Source: an uncultured Glaciecola sp.
GTDB taxonomy: Bacteria; Pseudomonadota; Gammaproteobacteria; Enterobacterales; Alteromonadaceae
Reading direction: 5' to 3'
DNA length: 64,000 nt
Assembly (NCBI GenBank): GCA_937125395.1
Contig: CAKZLI010000001.1
Coordinates: forward strand, 62,001-126,000
The position numbers and the translations under genes are program-made. How positions within the stretch are numbered: position 1 is the first letter of the stretch; the number at the start of each line of letters is the position of its first letter. The notes under the pieces were generated by a model, which saw only the letters and a program-made list of their open reading frames with translations, did not search any database and was not told the DNA's origin. This document shows, in pieces, positions 13,827 through 24,239 of this stretch.

Positions 13827-14722
13827 TGCCACATATCAGCTTAACTGATTACACCAAAGATGCGCAATTCTTACAGGTTGAAGAGTATTATGTCGCTTAT
13901 TGGAGTAGCCTGGCTTTAGAGAGCATTGATTCAGGAAAAATAGCTAAACGTCCTGTCGTGTTATTTTTACATGGATTTCCCAGTGCCAGTTACGATTGGC
14001 ATCATCAGTGGGCTGCACTCAACGCAACGCATCATTGTGTTGCATTGGATTTTTTGGGATTTGGATTATCAGATAAACCGCATCCTCAACGCTATTCTTT
14101 GCAACAACAAACCGATATTGTGGTCGCGGTAATGCAGCATTTGCAAGGTTATGGAATTGCACAATGCGCTGTTGTTGCACATGATTATGGGGTTTCCGTA
14201 GGGCAAGAGTTATTAGCCAGAGGAACAGAGTTACCCTTACACATACACAGTATGACGTTTCTCAATGGTGGTTTGTTTGCACATTTACATCGCCCCTTAC
14301 TAACCCAAAAATTACTGCATTCCAAACTGGGTTGGTTAGTGGCTAAGTGTATGTCAAAACGCACGCTGGCGGCGAGTTTTGCTAAGATATTTGGTCCGAA
14401 CACACCGCCTAGTGCACAGTTAATTGATGATTTGTGGCAATTACTTAATACCCATGATGGACGACGAGTGATCCCTTCATTACTGCGATATTTAGATGAG
14501 CGTCATCAATACGCTCAACGTTGGCGTGATGCGTTGGTCATGACTCACAGCCAGTTAGCTTTTATCAATGGTGTGCGTGATCCGATCTCCGGTCAGCATA
14601 TGTTGGATGAATTTTCTCGCGTCGTACCGCATGCCAAAACGTTTGCCTTGGATGTAGGGCATTACCCTCAGTTAGAGGCGCCTGAGGCGGTCACTAAAGC
14701 ATTATTGGAGTGTTGGACTTGA
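13826..14722 (+). CDS. Alpha/beta hydrolase, haloalkane dehalogenase/epoxide hydrolase-like
   Basis: 298-residue alpha/beta-fold hydrolase. LHGFPS (near residue 50) supplies the oxyanion-hole HG motif. The nucleophile elbow reads AHDYGVSVG, so the nucleophile is aspartate, as in epoxide hydrolases and haloalkane dehalogenases, not serine. The C-terminal DVGHYPQLEAPE supplies the catalytic histidine. Overall it resembles the MEST-like branch. It starts on the last base of the aldolase stop codon, and its own stop overlaps the pdxB start (TTGA). Substrate unknown. Confidence 0.85.
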   Translation: MPHISLTDYTKDAQFLQVEEYYVAYWSSLALESIDSGKIAKRPVVLFLHGFPSASYDWHHQWAALNATHHCVALDFLGFGLSDKPHPQRYSLQQQTDIVVAVMQHLQGYGIAQCAVVAHDYGVSVGQELLARGTELPLHIHSMTFLNGGLFAHLHRPLLTQKLLHSKLGWLVAKCMSKRTLAASFAKIFGPNTPPSAQLIDDLWQLLNTHDGRRVIPSLLRYLDERHQYAQRWRDALVMTHSQLAFINGVRDPISGQHMLDEFSRVVPHAKTFALDVGHYPQLEAPEAVTKALLECWT

Positions 14723-15897
14723 ACATATTATACGACGATAACATGCCGTTCGCTGCGGATGTATTTACCACGTTAGGCAACGCAACAACCTATAATCATC
14801 AACGATTAGCGCAACATGATTTAGCGCAAGTAGATGCGATGATGATCCGCTCTACAACCAAGGTTGACGCTGCATTAATTGGTCAGTTATCCCGTTGCCA
14901 GTATTTGGCGACGGCTACAGCTGGTTATAATCACTTGGATTTAGATACCTTAGGCACTAGCGCCATTCAAACCTATATTGCGGCCGGTTGTAATGCTGAG
15001 TCTGTTGCAGAGTATGCGTTAAGTGGGGTGCTGTATGCGTTATTACAGCGTCAACAAATCCATTTAGGACAAACCATTGATGCGCTCGAGTCGTTTACTG
15101 TTGGAGTGGTGGGATTAGGTCAAGTCGGTCGACGCGTGCAAGCCAAATTCGTAGCTTTAGGTATGCAGGTGCATGGCTACGATCCACTGCGGGCTGATGC
15201 CGAGGCACAACCGCAATGGCATGATTTAGACCAGGTGCTGGCGTGTGACATTATTTGCTTACATGCTCCGTTAGTTAAAACCGGTCCTTATCCATCCGCG
15301 CATTTATTCAATGCCGAAGTATTAGCCCGCTTACAACCGCACCAAATATTGCTCAATGCAGGGCGTGGTGAAGTCATCGATAATCAAGCTTTATTAAGAC
15401 AATGCGAGGCTCAGCTTGCGCCTTGTCTTATTTTGGATGTATGGGAGCATGAACCTGATATCTTACAGCCATTAATTGCACATTGTTTATTAGCTACCCC
15501 GCATATTGCCGGGCACAGTATGGAAGGTAAGACACGGGGGACTTTCATGCTGTATGATTGGTTGTGTCAGCAAACTGACCAACCGATGACGCAACAGATG
15601 CACGATTTTTTACCGGATGCAATCCAGCATGTGGTGTGCGCCGATGAACAATTGACCATCGCATCATTATCGACCTTAGTCTGGTCAATATATGATATAG
15701 CAATTGACCATAGCGAATTTGTCGCTAACATGGCACAATCACCTTGCTTTGCTAAATTACGCAAAACATATCGTGATCCGGCGATTCATCCCACGACAAC
15801 ACCACGTCGCGAGTTTGATACACTGAATATCACGTGTACTTTTGCACATACACAAACCGTATTGTCTGCGTTAGGTTTTACTGCCACGACGCTCTAA
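14719..15897 (+). CDS. pdxB: Erythronate-4-phosphate dehydrogenase PdxB
   Basis: NAD-dependent oxidation of 4-phosphoerythronate, the second step of de novo pyridoxal phosphate synthesis. The product has the D-2-hydroxyacid dehydrogenase fold: ATATAGYNHLD, the Rossmann motif VGVVGLGQVGRR (near residue 130), LNAGRGEVIDN, and DVWEHEPDI with a later AGHSMEGKTRGT, followed by the PdxB-specific C-terminal domain. I chose TTG at 14719 because GGAG lies 8 bases upstream and it yields the family start M-x-ILYDDNMPFA; GTG at 14710 is an alternative. The TTGA overlap with the hydrolase stop implies translational coupling. Length 392 (E. coli 378). Confidence 0.92.
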   Translation: MNILYDDNMPFAADVFTTLGNATTYNHQRLAQHDLAQVDAMMIRSTTKVDAALIGQLSRCQYLATATAGYNHLDLDTLGTSAIQTYIAAGCNAESVAEYALSGVLYALLQRQQIHLGQTIDALESFTVGVVGLGQVGRRVQAKFVALGMQVHGYDPLRADAEAQPQWHDLDQVLACDIICLHAPLVKTGPYPSAHLFNAEVLARLQPHQILLNAGRGEVIDNQALLRQCEAQLAPCLILDVWEHEPDILQPLIAHCLLATPHIAGHSMEGKTRGTFMLYDWLCQQTDQPMTQQMHDFLPDAIQHVVCADEQLTIASLSTLVWSIYDIAIDHSEFVANMAQSPCFAKLRKTYRDPAIHPTTTPRREFDTLNITCTFAHTQTVLSALGFTATTL

Positions 15898-15923
15898 CCT
15901 CAAATTAGGATTGTTTTAATACC

Positions 15924-16940
15924 ATGTCTCAAGCATTTAATGTCGCTGTATTAGGCGCTACCGGCCTTGTCGGTCAAACCATGTTGGATCTTCTTGCTGA
16001 ACGTAATTTTCCAATTGATCAATTATTCCCATTAGCATCTAGTCGCTCTGCGGGTGGCTCTATCACTTACAAGGGAAAAGACATTGAAGTCCTAGATGCG
16101 GATACATTTGATTGGAGCCAAGCGCAGTTCGGTTTTTTCTCAGCAGGTGGCAGTGTATCTGAAAAGTTTGCACCGATGGCTGCTGAGGCTGGTTGTATTG
16201 TCATCGATAATACCTCACATTATCGCTACGAACCGGATATCCCATTAGTGGTGCCAGAAGTGAATGCCCATGCACTGGCTGATTTTAGAAACCGTAACAT
16301 TATCGCTAACCCGAATTGTTCAACGATTCAAATGATGGTTGCGTTAAAACCCATTCACGATGCGGTGGGTATTGAGCGAATTAATGTCTGCACCTACCAG
16401 TCTGTCTCTGGTGCCGGTAAAGAGGCAATGGAAGGCTTGGCCAAACAAACGGCGGATTTGTTAAATGCTCGCACTATTAATAATGACAATTTTTCACGTC
16501 AAATTGCATTTAATGTGATCCCACAAATTGATGTATTTATGGATAATGATTACACCAAAGAAGAAATGAAAATGGTCTGGGAAACCAGAAAGATTTTAGG
16601 TGATGATACGATTTTGGTTAATCCAACCGCGGTACGTGTGCCGGTATTTTATGGTCACGGTGAAGCGATTCACATCGAAACGCGCGTGCCAATTGATGCG
16701 CAAGATGTTAAAGCGCTATTGGCTGAGGCACCCGGTATTAAATTATATGATGATCGCGATGAATTCCCTACGCAAGTCTGTAGTGCCAGTGGCAATGACT
16801 TAACGCACGTGGGTCGAGTGCGTAATGATATTTCGCATCCGAATGGCATTAATATGTGGGTGGTATCGGACAATATCCGTAAAGGTGCGGCGACCAACAG
16901 TGTGCAAATAGCGGAAACGTTAATTAAGGATTTTTTGTAG
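15924..16940 (+). CDS. asd: Aspartate-semialdehyde dehydrogenase
   Basis: NADPH-dependent reduction of aspartyl phosphate to aspartate semialdehyde, the branch point to lysine, diaminopimelate, threonine and methionine. The 338-residue product has the N-terminal NADP motif GATGLVGQTM, the catalytic Cys132 in NPNCSTIQM, and the active-site histidine region VPVFYGHGEAIHIE. An AGGA precedes the ATG. It is the Pseudomonas/USG-1-like ~340-residue type, not the 367-residue E. coli Asd. A clear intrinsic terminator follows. Confidence 0.95.
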   Translation: MSQAFNVAVLGATGLVGQTMLDLLAERNFPIDQLFPLASSRSAGGSITYKGKDIEVLDADTFDWSQAQFGFFSAGGSVSEKFAPMAAEAGCIVIDNTSHYRYEPDIPLVVPEVNAHALADFRNRNIIANPNCSTIQMMVALKPIHDAVGIERINVCTYQSVSGAGKEAMEGLAKQTADLLNARTINNDNFSRQIAFNVIPQIDVFMDNDYTKEEMKMVWETRKILGDDTILVNPTAVRVPVFYGHGEAIHIETRVPIDAQDVKALLAEAPGIKLYDDRDEFPTQVCSASGNDLTHVGRVRNDISHPNGINMWVVSDNIRKGAATNSVQIAETLIKDFL

Positions 16941-16978
16941 GTTACTACGCGCCCTACAAATAGCCGTTTGAAAGTATA

Positions 16979-17003
16979 AAAGCTCGTGTAATACGGGCTT
17001 TTA
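16979..17003 (+). terminator. Intrinsic terminator after asd
   Basis: AAAAGCTCGT (16979-16988) pairs with ACGGGCTTTT (16994-17003) over ten positions including one G-U, around a five-base loop. The A/T ends let it work in either direction. It separates pdxB-asd from fimV. Confidence 0.75.
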
Positions 17004-17084
17004 TGCTATTGTTTATTAATACTTTTTTATTGTAAAGACTGGCCGATAACTATTTTAATAGTTGAACGATATTTTGGAAGATAC

Positions 17085-19745
17085 ATGAAAATATTCACGA
17101 CGTTGCTGCTCGTTTTTTCTATCTCGTTAGGGAACCTAGCTGTATTGGCTGGTGATTTTCAAACCGTGCAGCTTCGCGGAGCCGAAGGGACACAACGCAC
17201 GAGTGAGTTAAGTGATGTTGTCTTTGGACCAGTCGAAAGTAACGATACATTGTGGAGCATCGCGCGCGATTACCGTAACTCTGACGTGTTTGCCCAAGCA
17301 CGACCTAATTCATTGTACCCAGTCATGTACAGTATTTATGTACTCAATCCAGCAGCATTTAACGATAATAATGTTAATCATTTGCTGGATAATGCCATGC
17401 TCGAATTACCCTCGGTTGATTTTGTGGCAGCGGTTGATGTTAATTTAGCGCGCAACAAAATTGAGGGTGATGAAGATAAATGGGGCTATGAAGACCGTAC
17501 TGCGCAAACACAGACACCTGCAAGTGCTGTCACATCTTCGGCATCGCCGGACTCTGGCAACGCAAATACGCTATCAAACGCATCATCAGATAATGCCTCA
17601 TCAGATAACGCATCAGTCAACACAGCGCCAGCAATTGACAGCTTAGTTGCTCAACCGCCTGTCGGATTCAATGCCCAATCCCCATTAAATGCAAATGAAT
17701 TGAACATTCTTGTAGAGCTCAAAAATCAATACGCCATTTCGTTAGAAACCATTCAAATTTTACTCGACGAAAATGAACAATTATCCGGTCAGTTGCAGAG
17801 TGTAGCATCGCAATTGGAGGTGTTATCGCGTCGCGTGGATGGGGATGTACAAGAACAACTTAACGCACAGGCTGAGCTGCAAGCACAGTTATATGCATTA
17901 CTCGAAGAAGCTAATTTATTGACTCGTACAGAACCTCAAAGTGCGTGGTTAAGTGATGTTAAGCACATGCTCAAAGATCCCATGGTTATTATCGCATTGG
18001 TGTCAGGGATTGTGCTGTTGTCGTTACTCGCATTTGGCATCTGGTTATTTGTCAGTCGTGCGCCGAGCAAACCAGCGCACTTAGCAGACAATGCAGCAGG
18101 AGTTGCGCCTGTTAGCAGTATGGAGCCTGATATTGCAACTGCTCCGGTAACAGACACTCCTGATATCATTGAATTATCAGAAATGGATTTATCCGATGAT
18201 AGTTTGTTTGCTGAAGAGCCGGTTAATGCCGAAAGTGATATCGCTGATTTAATGTTAGATGAGGTCGCGGTTGATGCATTGGCCGATGATGACTCAATAA
18301 AACCGGAAACCAAGTCTACTGACATTGAGATAGATGAATCACTGACTGAAGCATTGCTTGATAGTGATGAGTTACTTGAAAGTGACGAGAGTAGTGATAG
18401 CGATGAAGCACTTGAACAACAATTACGTGCTGAAATTTCCGAAATCGAATTTGAAGAAGCCACCGGTGAATTAGATCAAAATACGCTCGATGAATTGTTC
18501 GGTGCTGCTGGATTAAGTACTGGCAGTATAGACTCTGTTGCAGATGATGAACTAGATGAAAATATTGATATTGATGCTATTTTGGATGCAGAGATTTCTC
18601 CGGTTATGGAAGAGCCAGAATCGGCTAGCGAAATTGCAGCAAACAGTGAACAAAACACTGAAGAGCAAACTGAGGAAGTTCCCGAAGAACTTGCCGATAT
18701 TGCTGATGCGTTAAGTCAATCAGCATTACCAGACAATCTAGATATTGATGAATACGAAGCGCTGGATGAAGCAGGCAGCGCACAACTAGACCAAGAAATT
18801 ACAGCTCAAGGTCAAACGATTGATGCGTCTGTCGATGATTTAATGAATGAAATCGAACAAATAGAAATGATGGAGAGCATGCTTGATGATGCTCCGTCTG
18901 CAGCCGATGATAATGTACAAGGTGATATTGATACTCTAGCAACAGAAGATGAAGTGGCTCCACTTGCTGGGGATGAGCTGACTGATGAGCTGTTATCACA
19001 AATGTCGGCTGAGATTGATGTCAAAGAAGCGTTGACCGATGAAGTACTCAATGAATTGTTACATGACACTGATTTTTCTTTGGTTGAGGAATTAGACACA
19101 TCTAGCGACCCTATTGAAACTGATGCTATCGGGGCTGAAGAGCATGCTGCTTTAGCGGAAGATCCTGAAGCGATTTCGCAAAAAGCGGCCACGTTATTAG
19201 ATGATTTGCCCGATATTGGCGGTTGGATGAATGACGATGCGGATGCTGATAATGGGGTTGTGGATGATTTTGAAGATACCGATTTTGATGAGTTATTACA
19301 TTCTTTAGAAATAGACAGTGACGCTAGCACAAGTGACACATTGGATGTATCTCTTGCTGATATTAGTGCTGAACTAGCGCCTACCCAATCAGCCGAACTG
19401 GATAGTCAATCAGCTTTAGCATCATCAATTCCTGCTGCTGAACTTGTTGATCCTTCTCCTGATTACATTGATGTCGATGTGTTATTAGACGATTCAAATA
19501 TCGAGATGACCGATGAACCTGAAATCGATTTACTTAAACACCTTGAGGGGATGCCAGAGCCGGTATCTGACGCAGATGTGTTAGACGATAATGCATTTGC
19601 ATCCGATCTAGATTTGGCTCGTGCGTATATCGAGATGGATGAAATCAATGAAGCAAAATCACTCCTTAACAAAGTCATAGTGAATGGCTCAGATGTGCAG
19701 CAACATGAAGCACAATCGATCCTCGCACAAATAGAAAGCCTATAA
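17085..19745 (+). CDS. fimV: FimV-family cell-pole hub protein
   Basis: Inner-membrane, peptidoglycan-binding polar hub (FimV/HubP class) that in relatives organises type IV pili, flagella and chromosome origins. The 886 residues comprise a signal peptide (1-22), a LysM-like periplasmic domain with [10 protein letters not shown] (about 50-115), a Ser/Asn-rich linker, a coiled coil (about 205-275), one transmembrane helix (about 298-322), a very long acidic Asp/Glu-rich cytoplasmic region (about 340-830) and the C-terminal FimV/TPR helix pair [19 protein letters not shown]. The acidic region is built of loosely repeated D-(I/L)-x-(E/D) segments. truA follows after 5 bp. Confidence 0.92.
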   Translation: MKIFTTLLLVFSISLGNLAVLAGDFQTVQLRGAEGTQRTSELSDVVFGPVESNDTLWSIARDYRNSDVFAQARPNSLYPVMYSIYVLNPAAFNDNNVNHLLDNAMLELPSVDFVAAVDVNLARNKIEGDEDKWGYEDRTAQTQTPASAVTSSASPDSGNANTLSNASSDNASSDNASVNTAPAIDSLVAQPPVGFNAQSPLNANELNILVELKNQYAISLETIQILLDENEQLSGQLQSVASQLEVLSRRVDGDVQEQLNAQAELQAQLYALLEEANLLTRTEPQSAWLSDVKHMLKDPMVIIALVSGIVLLSLLAFGIWLFVSRAPSKPAHLADNAAGVAPVSSMEPDIATAPVTDTPDIIELSEMDLSDDSLFAEEPVNAESDIADLMLDEVAVDALADDDSIKPETKSTDIEIDESLTEALLDSDELLESDESSDSDEALEQQLRAEISEIEFEEATGELDQNTLDELFGAAGLSTGSIDSVADDELDENIDIDAILDAEISPVMEEPESASEIAANSEQNTEEQTEEVPEELADIADALSQSALPDNLDIDEYEALDEAGSAQLDQEITAQGQTIDASVDDLMNEIEQIEMMESMLDDAPSAADDNVQGDIDTLATEDEVAPLAGDELTDELLSQMSAEIDVKEALTDEVLNELLHDTDFSLVEELDTSSDPIETDAIGAEEHAALAEDPEAISQKAATLLDDLPDIGGWMNDDADADNGVVDDFEDTDFDELLHSLEIDSDASTSDTLDVSLADISAELAPTQSAELDSQSALASSIPAAELVDPSPDYIDVDVLLDDSNIEMTDEPEIDLLKHLEGMPEPVSDADVLDDNAFASDLDLARAYIEMDEINEAKSLLNKVIVNGSDVQQHEAQSILAQIESL

Positions 19746-19750
19746 TAATA

Positions 19751-20548
19751 ATGAAAAATATTGCAATGGCCGTAGAGTATTACGGCGCTGACTTTCATGG
19801 TTGGCAACGTCAAGATAGTGTCCCTTCAGTCCAAGCTGCGATTGAACGGGCAGCAAGTTATGTCGCAGATGAACCGATCAAAATTCAATGCTCAGGCAGA
19901 ACCGATGCCGGTGTTCACGCTACGTATCAAATTGTCAATTTTAAGACAAACGCAATCCGAGACGAAAAAGCCTGGACTATGGGTATCACCACTCGCACAC
20001 CTGACTCGATTTCGATAAAATGGGCAGTGGATGTCGCTGATGATTTTCATGCACGATTTAGTGCTACAGCTCGACGTTACCGGTATATTATTTATAATCA
20101 TCGGATAGCACCAGCTATTATGGCCAAAGGCCTCACACACTGCTATAAACCGCTCGATGCGCAAGTGATGCATCAAGCTGCTCAGATATTAGTCGGTGAA
20201 CATGATTTTACGTCATTTCGTGCCGCGTTGTGTCAATCGCATACACCGTGCCGACGTGTGCATCATTTGAGTGTGACGCGGGTGGGTGAGTATGTCGTGC
20301 TAGATATTAAAGCGAATGCGTTTTTGCATCACATGGTGCGCAATATTGCCGGTGCGTTAATGCTGATTGGTTGCGGTGAACAGCCGATTGAATGGCTCAG
20401 TGAGTTACTTGCTGCTAAAGACCGCACCAAAGGAGCGACCACGGCAAGACCGAATGGATTATACTTTATTGATGTCGACTACCCGAAGTTTGATTTACCC
20501 AGAAGTAAACTTGGGCCGACCTTTTTGCAATTACCAGAACAGTTATAA
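19751..20548 (+). CDS. truA: tRNA pseudouridine(38-40) synthase TruA
   Basis: Converts uridines 38-40 of the tRNA anticodon stem-loop to pseudouridine. The 265-residue product has the start [12 protein letters not shown], the catalytic Asp52 in GRTDAGVHA, the RRYRYIIYN strand and the C-terminal [16 protein letters not shown] motif. It starts 5 bp after fimV, as in other gammaproteobacteria with a fimV-truA pair. Length matches E. coli TruA (270). Confidence 0.97.
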   Translation: MKNIAMAVEYYGADFHGWQRQDSVPSVQAAIERAASYVADEPIKIQCSGRTDAGVHATYQIVNFKTNAIRDEKAWTMGITTRTPDSISIKWAVDVADDFHARFSATARRYRYIIYNHRIAPAIMAKGLTHCYKPLDAQVMHQAAQILVGEHDFTSFRAALCQSHTPCRRVHHLSVTRVGEYVVLDIKANAFLHHMVRNIAGALMLIGCGEQPIEWLSELLAAKDRTKGATTARPNGLYFIDVDYPKFDLPRSKLGPTFLQLPEQL

Positions 20549-20664
20549 CTCTACTTCTTAGACCAGTTATTCGTTCGTTAATTGGCAGTTATGTGGTTTA
20601 ATTCACATATACATATTTATTACGCTTAGTGCATATATTTGCAAACACACAGGATATAAAAATA

Positions 20665-21600
20665 ATGAGTTGGATTGAAAAAATTCTCCCTCGCACCCAG
20701 TCTTCAGAAAAAAGCAACGTGCCAGAAGGGATTTGGACCAAATGTGGATCGTGTGACTCAGTATTGTATCGAAGCGAATTAGACAAATTACTAGAAGTCT
20801 GCCCTAAGTGTGATCATCACATGCGGATTGGTGCGCGTGCACGTATTAATAGTTTCTTAGATGCCGATAACCGTGAAGAATTAGGCGGCGAATTTGAACC
20901 TCAAGATATCTTGAAATTTAAAGATTCAAAGCGTTATAAAGACCGGATTTCAGCAGCACAAAAAGTCACCAATGAAAAAGATGCGATCATCATCGTCAAA
21001 GGTGAGTTAAAAGGAATGCCGGTAGTCGTTGCTAGTTTTGAATTTGCATTTTTAGGTGGTTCAATGGCATCAGTGGTTGGTGCGCGGTTTGTCGCAGCGG
21101 TCAATATGTGTTTAGCCGAAAATCGCCCACTGATTTGTTTCTCAGCCAGTGGCGGTGCACGAATGCAAGAAGCGTTATTGTCCCTGATGCAGATGGCTAA
21201 AACGTCAGCTGCGTTAGCCAAATTGAGTCAGGCAGGTTTACCGTATATTTCGGTATTAACAGACCCAACGATGGGTGGGGTATCCGCAAGTTTAGCTATG
21301 CTCGGTGATATCAATGTCGCAGAACCGAAAGCATTAATTGGCTTTGCCGGTCCGCGAGTCATCGAACAAACAGTGCGTGAAACATTACCTGCTGGTTTTC
21401 AACGCAGTGAGTTTTTATTAGAAAAAGGGGCGATTGATCTGATCGTCGATCGTCGCGATATGCGTGATACCTTGTTCAGTATTCTCTCCAAGTTACATTA
21501 TATGAATACCGACAGTGCCGTCGTTAAAATAACAACAAATGATGAATCAGCTGCGGTGCAGCCTACTGATTTTTCGGTTGATAACGACAAAGCCGGTTAG
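20665..21600 (+). CDS. accD: Acetyl-CoA carboxylase, carboxyltransferase subunit beta
   Basis: Beta subunit of the carboxyltransferase that makes malonyl-CoA with AccA. The 311 residues start [12 protein letters not shown], carry the four-cysteine zinc ribbon Cys27, Cys30, Cys46 and Cys49, and continue with the crotonase-fold carboxyltransferase domain ([42 protein letters not shown]). The ATG at 20665 has AGGA ten bases upstream; the frame is open from 20629 but that extension is not in the family. folC follows after 5 bp. Confidence 0.97.
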   Translation: MSWIEKILPRTQSSEKSNVPEGIWTKCGSCDSVLYRSELDKLLEVCPKCDHHMRIGARARINSFLDADNREELGGEFEPQDILKFKDSKRYKDRISAAQKVTNEKDAIIIVKGELKGMPVVVASFEFAFLGGSMASVVGARFVAAVNMCLAENRPLICFSASGGARMQEALLSLMQMAKTSAALAKLSQAGLPYISVLTDPTMGGVSASLAMLGDINVAEPKALIGFAGPRVIEQTVRETLPAGFQRSEFLLEKGAIDLIVDRRDMRDTLFSILSKLHYMNTDSAVVKITTNDESAAVQPTDFSVDNDKAG

Positions 21601-21605
21601 ACGTC

Positions 21606-22961
21606 ATGTTATTGACGGCGACCTCGTCACTCACTGATTGGTTAGATTATTTAGAATCTATACATCCGGTCGGCATCGACATGGGCTTGACCCGTGTCAA
21701 TGATGTGTATCAACGCTTACAGCTAGATTGGTCTGATCGCACTGTCATTACAGTCGCAGGGACTAATGGTAAAGGCACGACATGTGCCTTTATTGAGCGA
21801 GCGGCGTGTTTATTAAATAAACCTGTCGGTGTGTATAGTTCACCTCATATCAACACGTATAATGAACGTGTGCGGATCAATCAATCCTTATTGTCAGATG
21901 CTCAGCATACTGCGGCATTTGCAGAGATTGAACGTGCCCGTGGTGATATTTCATTAACGTATTTTGAATTTGGTACATTGGCTGGTTTGTGGCTATTGCA
22001 CCAACAATCGGTGCAAGTGGTGATCCTCGAAGTAGGACTAGGTGGGCGGTTAGACGCCATCAACGTGGTTGATCCTGACATCGCCGTGATCACCAGCATT
22101 GGGTTGGATCATCAAGCTTATTTAGGCTCGACTAGAGCATTAATCGCAACCGAAAAAGCCGGTATTTTGCGTCCTAATATCCCGGTTGTCATGGGAGAAG
22201 CGGATCCACCGGTGACCTTGCATGAGGCGGTGCAGCAACATAATGCGAAAGCTGTATGGGCCGGTGTTGATTTTGGTTTCACTGTGCAAGATCGTCAATT
22301 TCATTATCAGTCTAGTCAACGACGTATTACATCTGCTATCCCACATATACCATTACCGAATGTGGCTACAGCCATCACAGTTATTGATCAACTCAACTGG
22401 CCGATGAATGATGCGCTATATCAACAATGCATAGCACAAACTAAGCTGACTGGGCGTTTAACGCCTTATGCTTTGTTATCCAATGTAACTGACTCTAGCG
22501 CTACCAAATCTAGCGTTACCAACCCTAGTGATACCAACTTTAGTGATCCGAAGGGCTGGGATACACCGAGCATGCTTTTAGATGCAGCTCATAACCCGCA
22601 AGCCGCTGAATACTTGGCAAAACACATTGCATATACTCAACCCAAACGTGTATATGCAGTGTGTGGCATGATGCAAGATAAAGATATTACTGGGGTACTG
22701 CAACCATTGATAGATTGCGTAGTGCATTGGTATCCTGCTTCGGTGAGCATCAATAGAGCCGCAGACAGCGCAACGATAGCTCATCATTTAAGTCACGATT
22801 TACGGGTCAATCCACAGCAAATATCGTGTGTGGAACAGGTTATTGATGGCGTTAAAATGGCAATAAATTCTGCCACCAAAGACGATTTAGTGTTAATATT
22901 CGGTTCATTCTTCACGTTAAGTGATTTTTATGCACGCGCTGCTGAGTTGCACTCGTCATAA
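21606..22961 (+). CDS. folC: Dihydrofolate/folylpolyglutamate synthase FolC
   Basis: Adds glutamate to dihydropteroate and to reduced folates. The 451-residue product has the Mur-ligase-type P-loop TVAGTNGKGTT near residue 52, VGLGGRLDA, ITSIGLDHQAYLG and the C-terminal DAAHNPQAA. A short low-complexity insert just before DAAHNP is encoded by a 15-bp tandem repeat and makes the protein somewhat longer than E. coli FolC (422). It belongs to the accD-folC-dedD-cvpA-purF run. Confidence 0.96.
   Translation: MLLTATSSLTDWLDYLESIHPVGIDMGLTRVNDVYQRLQLDWSDRTVITVAGTNGKGTTCAFIERAACLLNKPVGVYSSPHINTYNERVRINQSLLSDAQHTAAFAEIERARGDISLTYFEFGTLAGLWLLHQQSVQVVILEVGLGGRLDAINVVDPDIAVITSIGLDHQAYLGSTRALIATEKAGILRPNIPVVMGEADPPVTLHEAVQQHNAKAVWAGVDFGFTVQDRQFHYQSSQRRITSAIPHIPLPNVATAITVIDQLNWPMNDALYQQCIAQTKLTGRLTPYALLSNVTDSSATKSSVTNPSDTNFSDPKGWDTPSMLLDAAHNPQAAEYLAKHIAYTQPKRVYAVCGMMQDKDITGVLQPLIDCVVHWYPASVSINRAADSATIAHHLSHDLRVNPQQISCVEQVIDGVKMAINSATKDDLVLIFGSFFTLSDFYARAAELHSS
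22494..22553 (+). repeat. Four degenerate 15-bp tandem repeats inside folC
   Basis: Units at 22494, 22509, 22524 and 22539 follow the pattern (T/C)(C/T)TAG(C/T)G(C/A/T)TACCAA(A/C), the last one more diverged. They encode SSATK-SSVTN-PSDTN-FSDPK. The 15-bp period keeps the reading frame. Confidence 0.85.
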
Positions 22962-23004
22962 ACGATTACAGTTACACTAGTACATGGGTAGGGAAGGTTA
23001 ACCG

Positions 23005-23646
23005 GTGAATTCTGCATTACAAAATCGACTTGTAGGTACCTTAATAATTGTTGCCTTGGCGGTCATCTTTTTACCAGATCTGTTAGATGGTAAAAAGCAA
23101 ACCCAACAAGATATCCAAGTAAATATCCCACCTGCACCGCCGGTGTTATCGATGGTGACAGCCAAAGATATCGATGTTGAACAGATTGCGCAACAAGCGA
23201 CGGCCCCTTCTACCATGACGACTGACAGTCCCATTGACGACAATGATACAGTGCAAGCAAGCGATACCCTAGACTCTGCTTCTGCGGATTTGCAACAGCA
23301 AACGAATGCAGCAAAAACGTCTATGCAACCAGCCACAAATAAAGACTCAGCGACGGCGTCATTAGCAAATCAAACGATTAAGCTTGAAACCGATCCACAA
23401 GATGCTGTGGGTTGGGTGGTACAGTTAGGTAGTTTTAGGCATCAAAAAAATGTACGTGAGTTACTCAACAAGCTAGACAAAGCGGGTTATCGCACATTCT
23501 CTCGTCCGGTAAATACGCCTTCAGGTGTGTTAACCAAAGTCTTTGTCGGTCCAGAAATTGACCAATCTAAATTACAAGATGCCTTACCGCATCTTAACGA
23601 AGTCACAAAATTAAAGGGGCGTTTGACGCCTTTTACAATTAAATAA
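23005..23646 (+). CDS. dedD: SPOR domain protein DedD
   Basis: Cell-division protein with an N-terminal membrane helix (about 8-24), a Pro/Thr/Gln-rich periplasmic linker and a C-terminal SPOR domain (about 138-213; GWVVQLGSFRHQKNVRELLNKL, then VFVGPE) that binds denuded septal peptidoglycan. 213 residues, compared with 220 in E. coli. It starts with GTG, preceded by GGGAAGG seven bases upstream. The position between folC and cvpA is the usual one. Confidence 0.92.
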   Translation: MNSALQNRLVGTLIIVALAVIFLPDLLDGKKQTQQDIQVNIPPAPPVLSMVTAKDIDVEQIAQQATAPSTMTTDSPIDDNDTVQASDTLDSASADLQQQTNAAKTSMQPATNKDSATASLANQTIKLETDPQDAVGWVVQLGSFRHQKNVRELLNKLDKAGYRTFSRPVNTPSGVLTKVFVGPEIDQSKLQDALPHLNEVTKLKGRLTPFTIK

Positions 23647-23737
23647 AAATGATGATGGCAAAGCATCTTGCTTCTGCTAAAATACGCACCATTAATCCCA
23701 TGTGTAAATGCAAAGCACAGTCACTGATGAAGACAAT

Positions 23738-24226
23738 ATGAACTGGGTAGATTTTTCAATAATTGGTATCATAATCCTATCGGCACTGATCAGTTTGGTG
23801 CGCGGATTTATGAAAGAAGGCCTTTCTTTAGTTATCTGGTTCGGTGCGTTTTATATCGCAAGCCGATTTTATCCTAGCGTTGCGTTACTCCTCACCCAAA
23901 TAGAAAATGAAATGTGGCGTCAAGGCGCTGCAATCGCTATCTTATTCGTTGCCACTATGATTGCTGGCGCTATTTTTAATTATGTCATCGGACAATTGGT
24001 GGAGTACACTGGATTGTCAGGGACAGATCGTATGCTTGGGATCGTGTTTGGTGCATTGCGAGGGATATTAATTGTCTCTGCATTGTTGTTTTTTATCGAT
24101 TCTTTTACCGCTTTTTCTGATGCTCAATGGTGGAGTGATTCTCTATTGATCCCGGAATTTGCTATTGTTATAGAATGGTTTTTTGAATATTTGCAAGGTA
24201 GTTCAAGTTTTCTTAAACCCGCTTAA
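23738..24226 (+). CDS. cvpA: Colicin V production/membrane protein CvpA
   Basis: Small inner-membrane protein with four predicted helices; in E. coli it is needed for colicin V export and affects envelope homeostasis. I start it at ATG 23738 because this gives exactly 162 residues, the E. coli length, beginning M-N-W-(V/I)-D; an in-frame start at 23708 adds ten residues. Conserved blocks [13 protein letters not shown] and [10 protein letters not shown] match. purF starts 13 bp downstream and is expected to be co-transcribed. I found no clear PurR box upstream. Confidence 0.94.
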   Translation: MNWVDFSIIGIIILSALISLVRGFMKEGLSLVIWFGAFYIASRFYPSVALLLTQIENEMWRQGAAIAILFVATMIAGAIFNYVIGQLVEYTGLSGTDRMLGIVFGALRGILIVSALLFFIDSFTAFSDAQWWSDSLLIPEFAIVIEWFFEYLQGSSSFLKPA

Positions 24227-24239
24227 ATAGGTATTTTTC

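Noticed and set aside
17575..17620. Short direct repeats (TCAGATAA-type) in the fimV linker as a possible CRISPR or regulatory array
   Set aside because: The copies are few, lack spacers of constant length and encode a Ser/Asn-rich linker in frame.
17936..19339. Long Ser/Ala-rich open frames on the minus strand across fimV (17936-18463 and 18812-19339)
   Set aside because: They mirror the Asp/Glu-rich codons of fimV (GAT, GAA read backwards give Ser/Ile/Phe/Ser), have no ribosome-binding sites and resemble no family.
23647..23737. PurR operator upstream of cvpA-purF
   Set aside because: No sequence close to the ACGCAAACGTTTGCGT-type palindrome is present in the gap.
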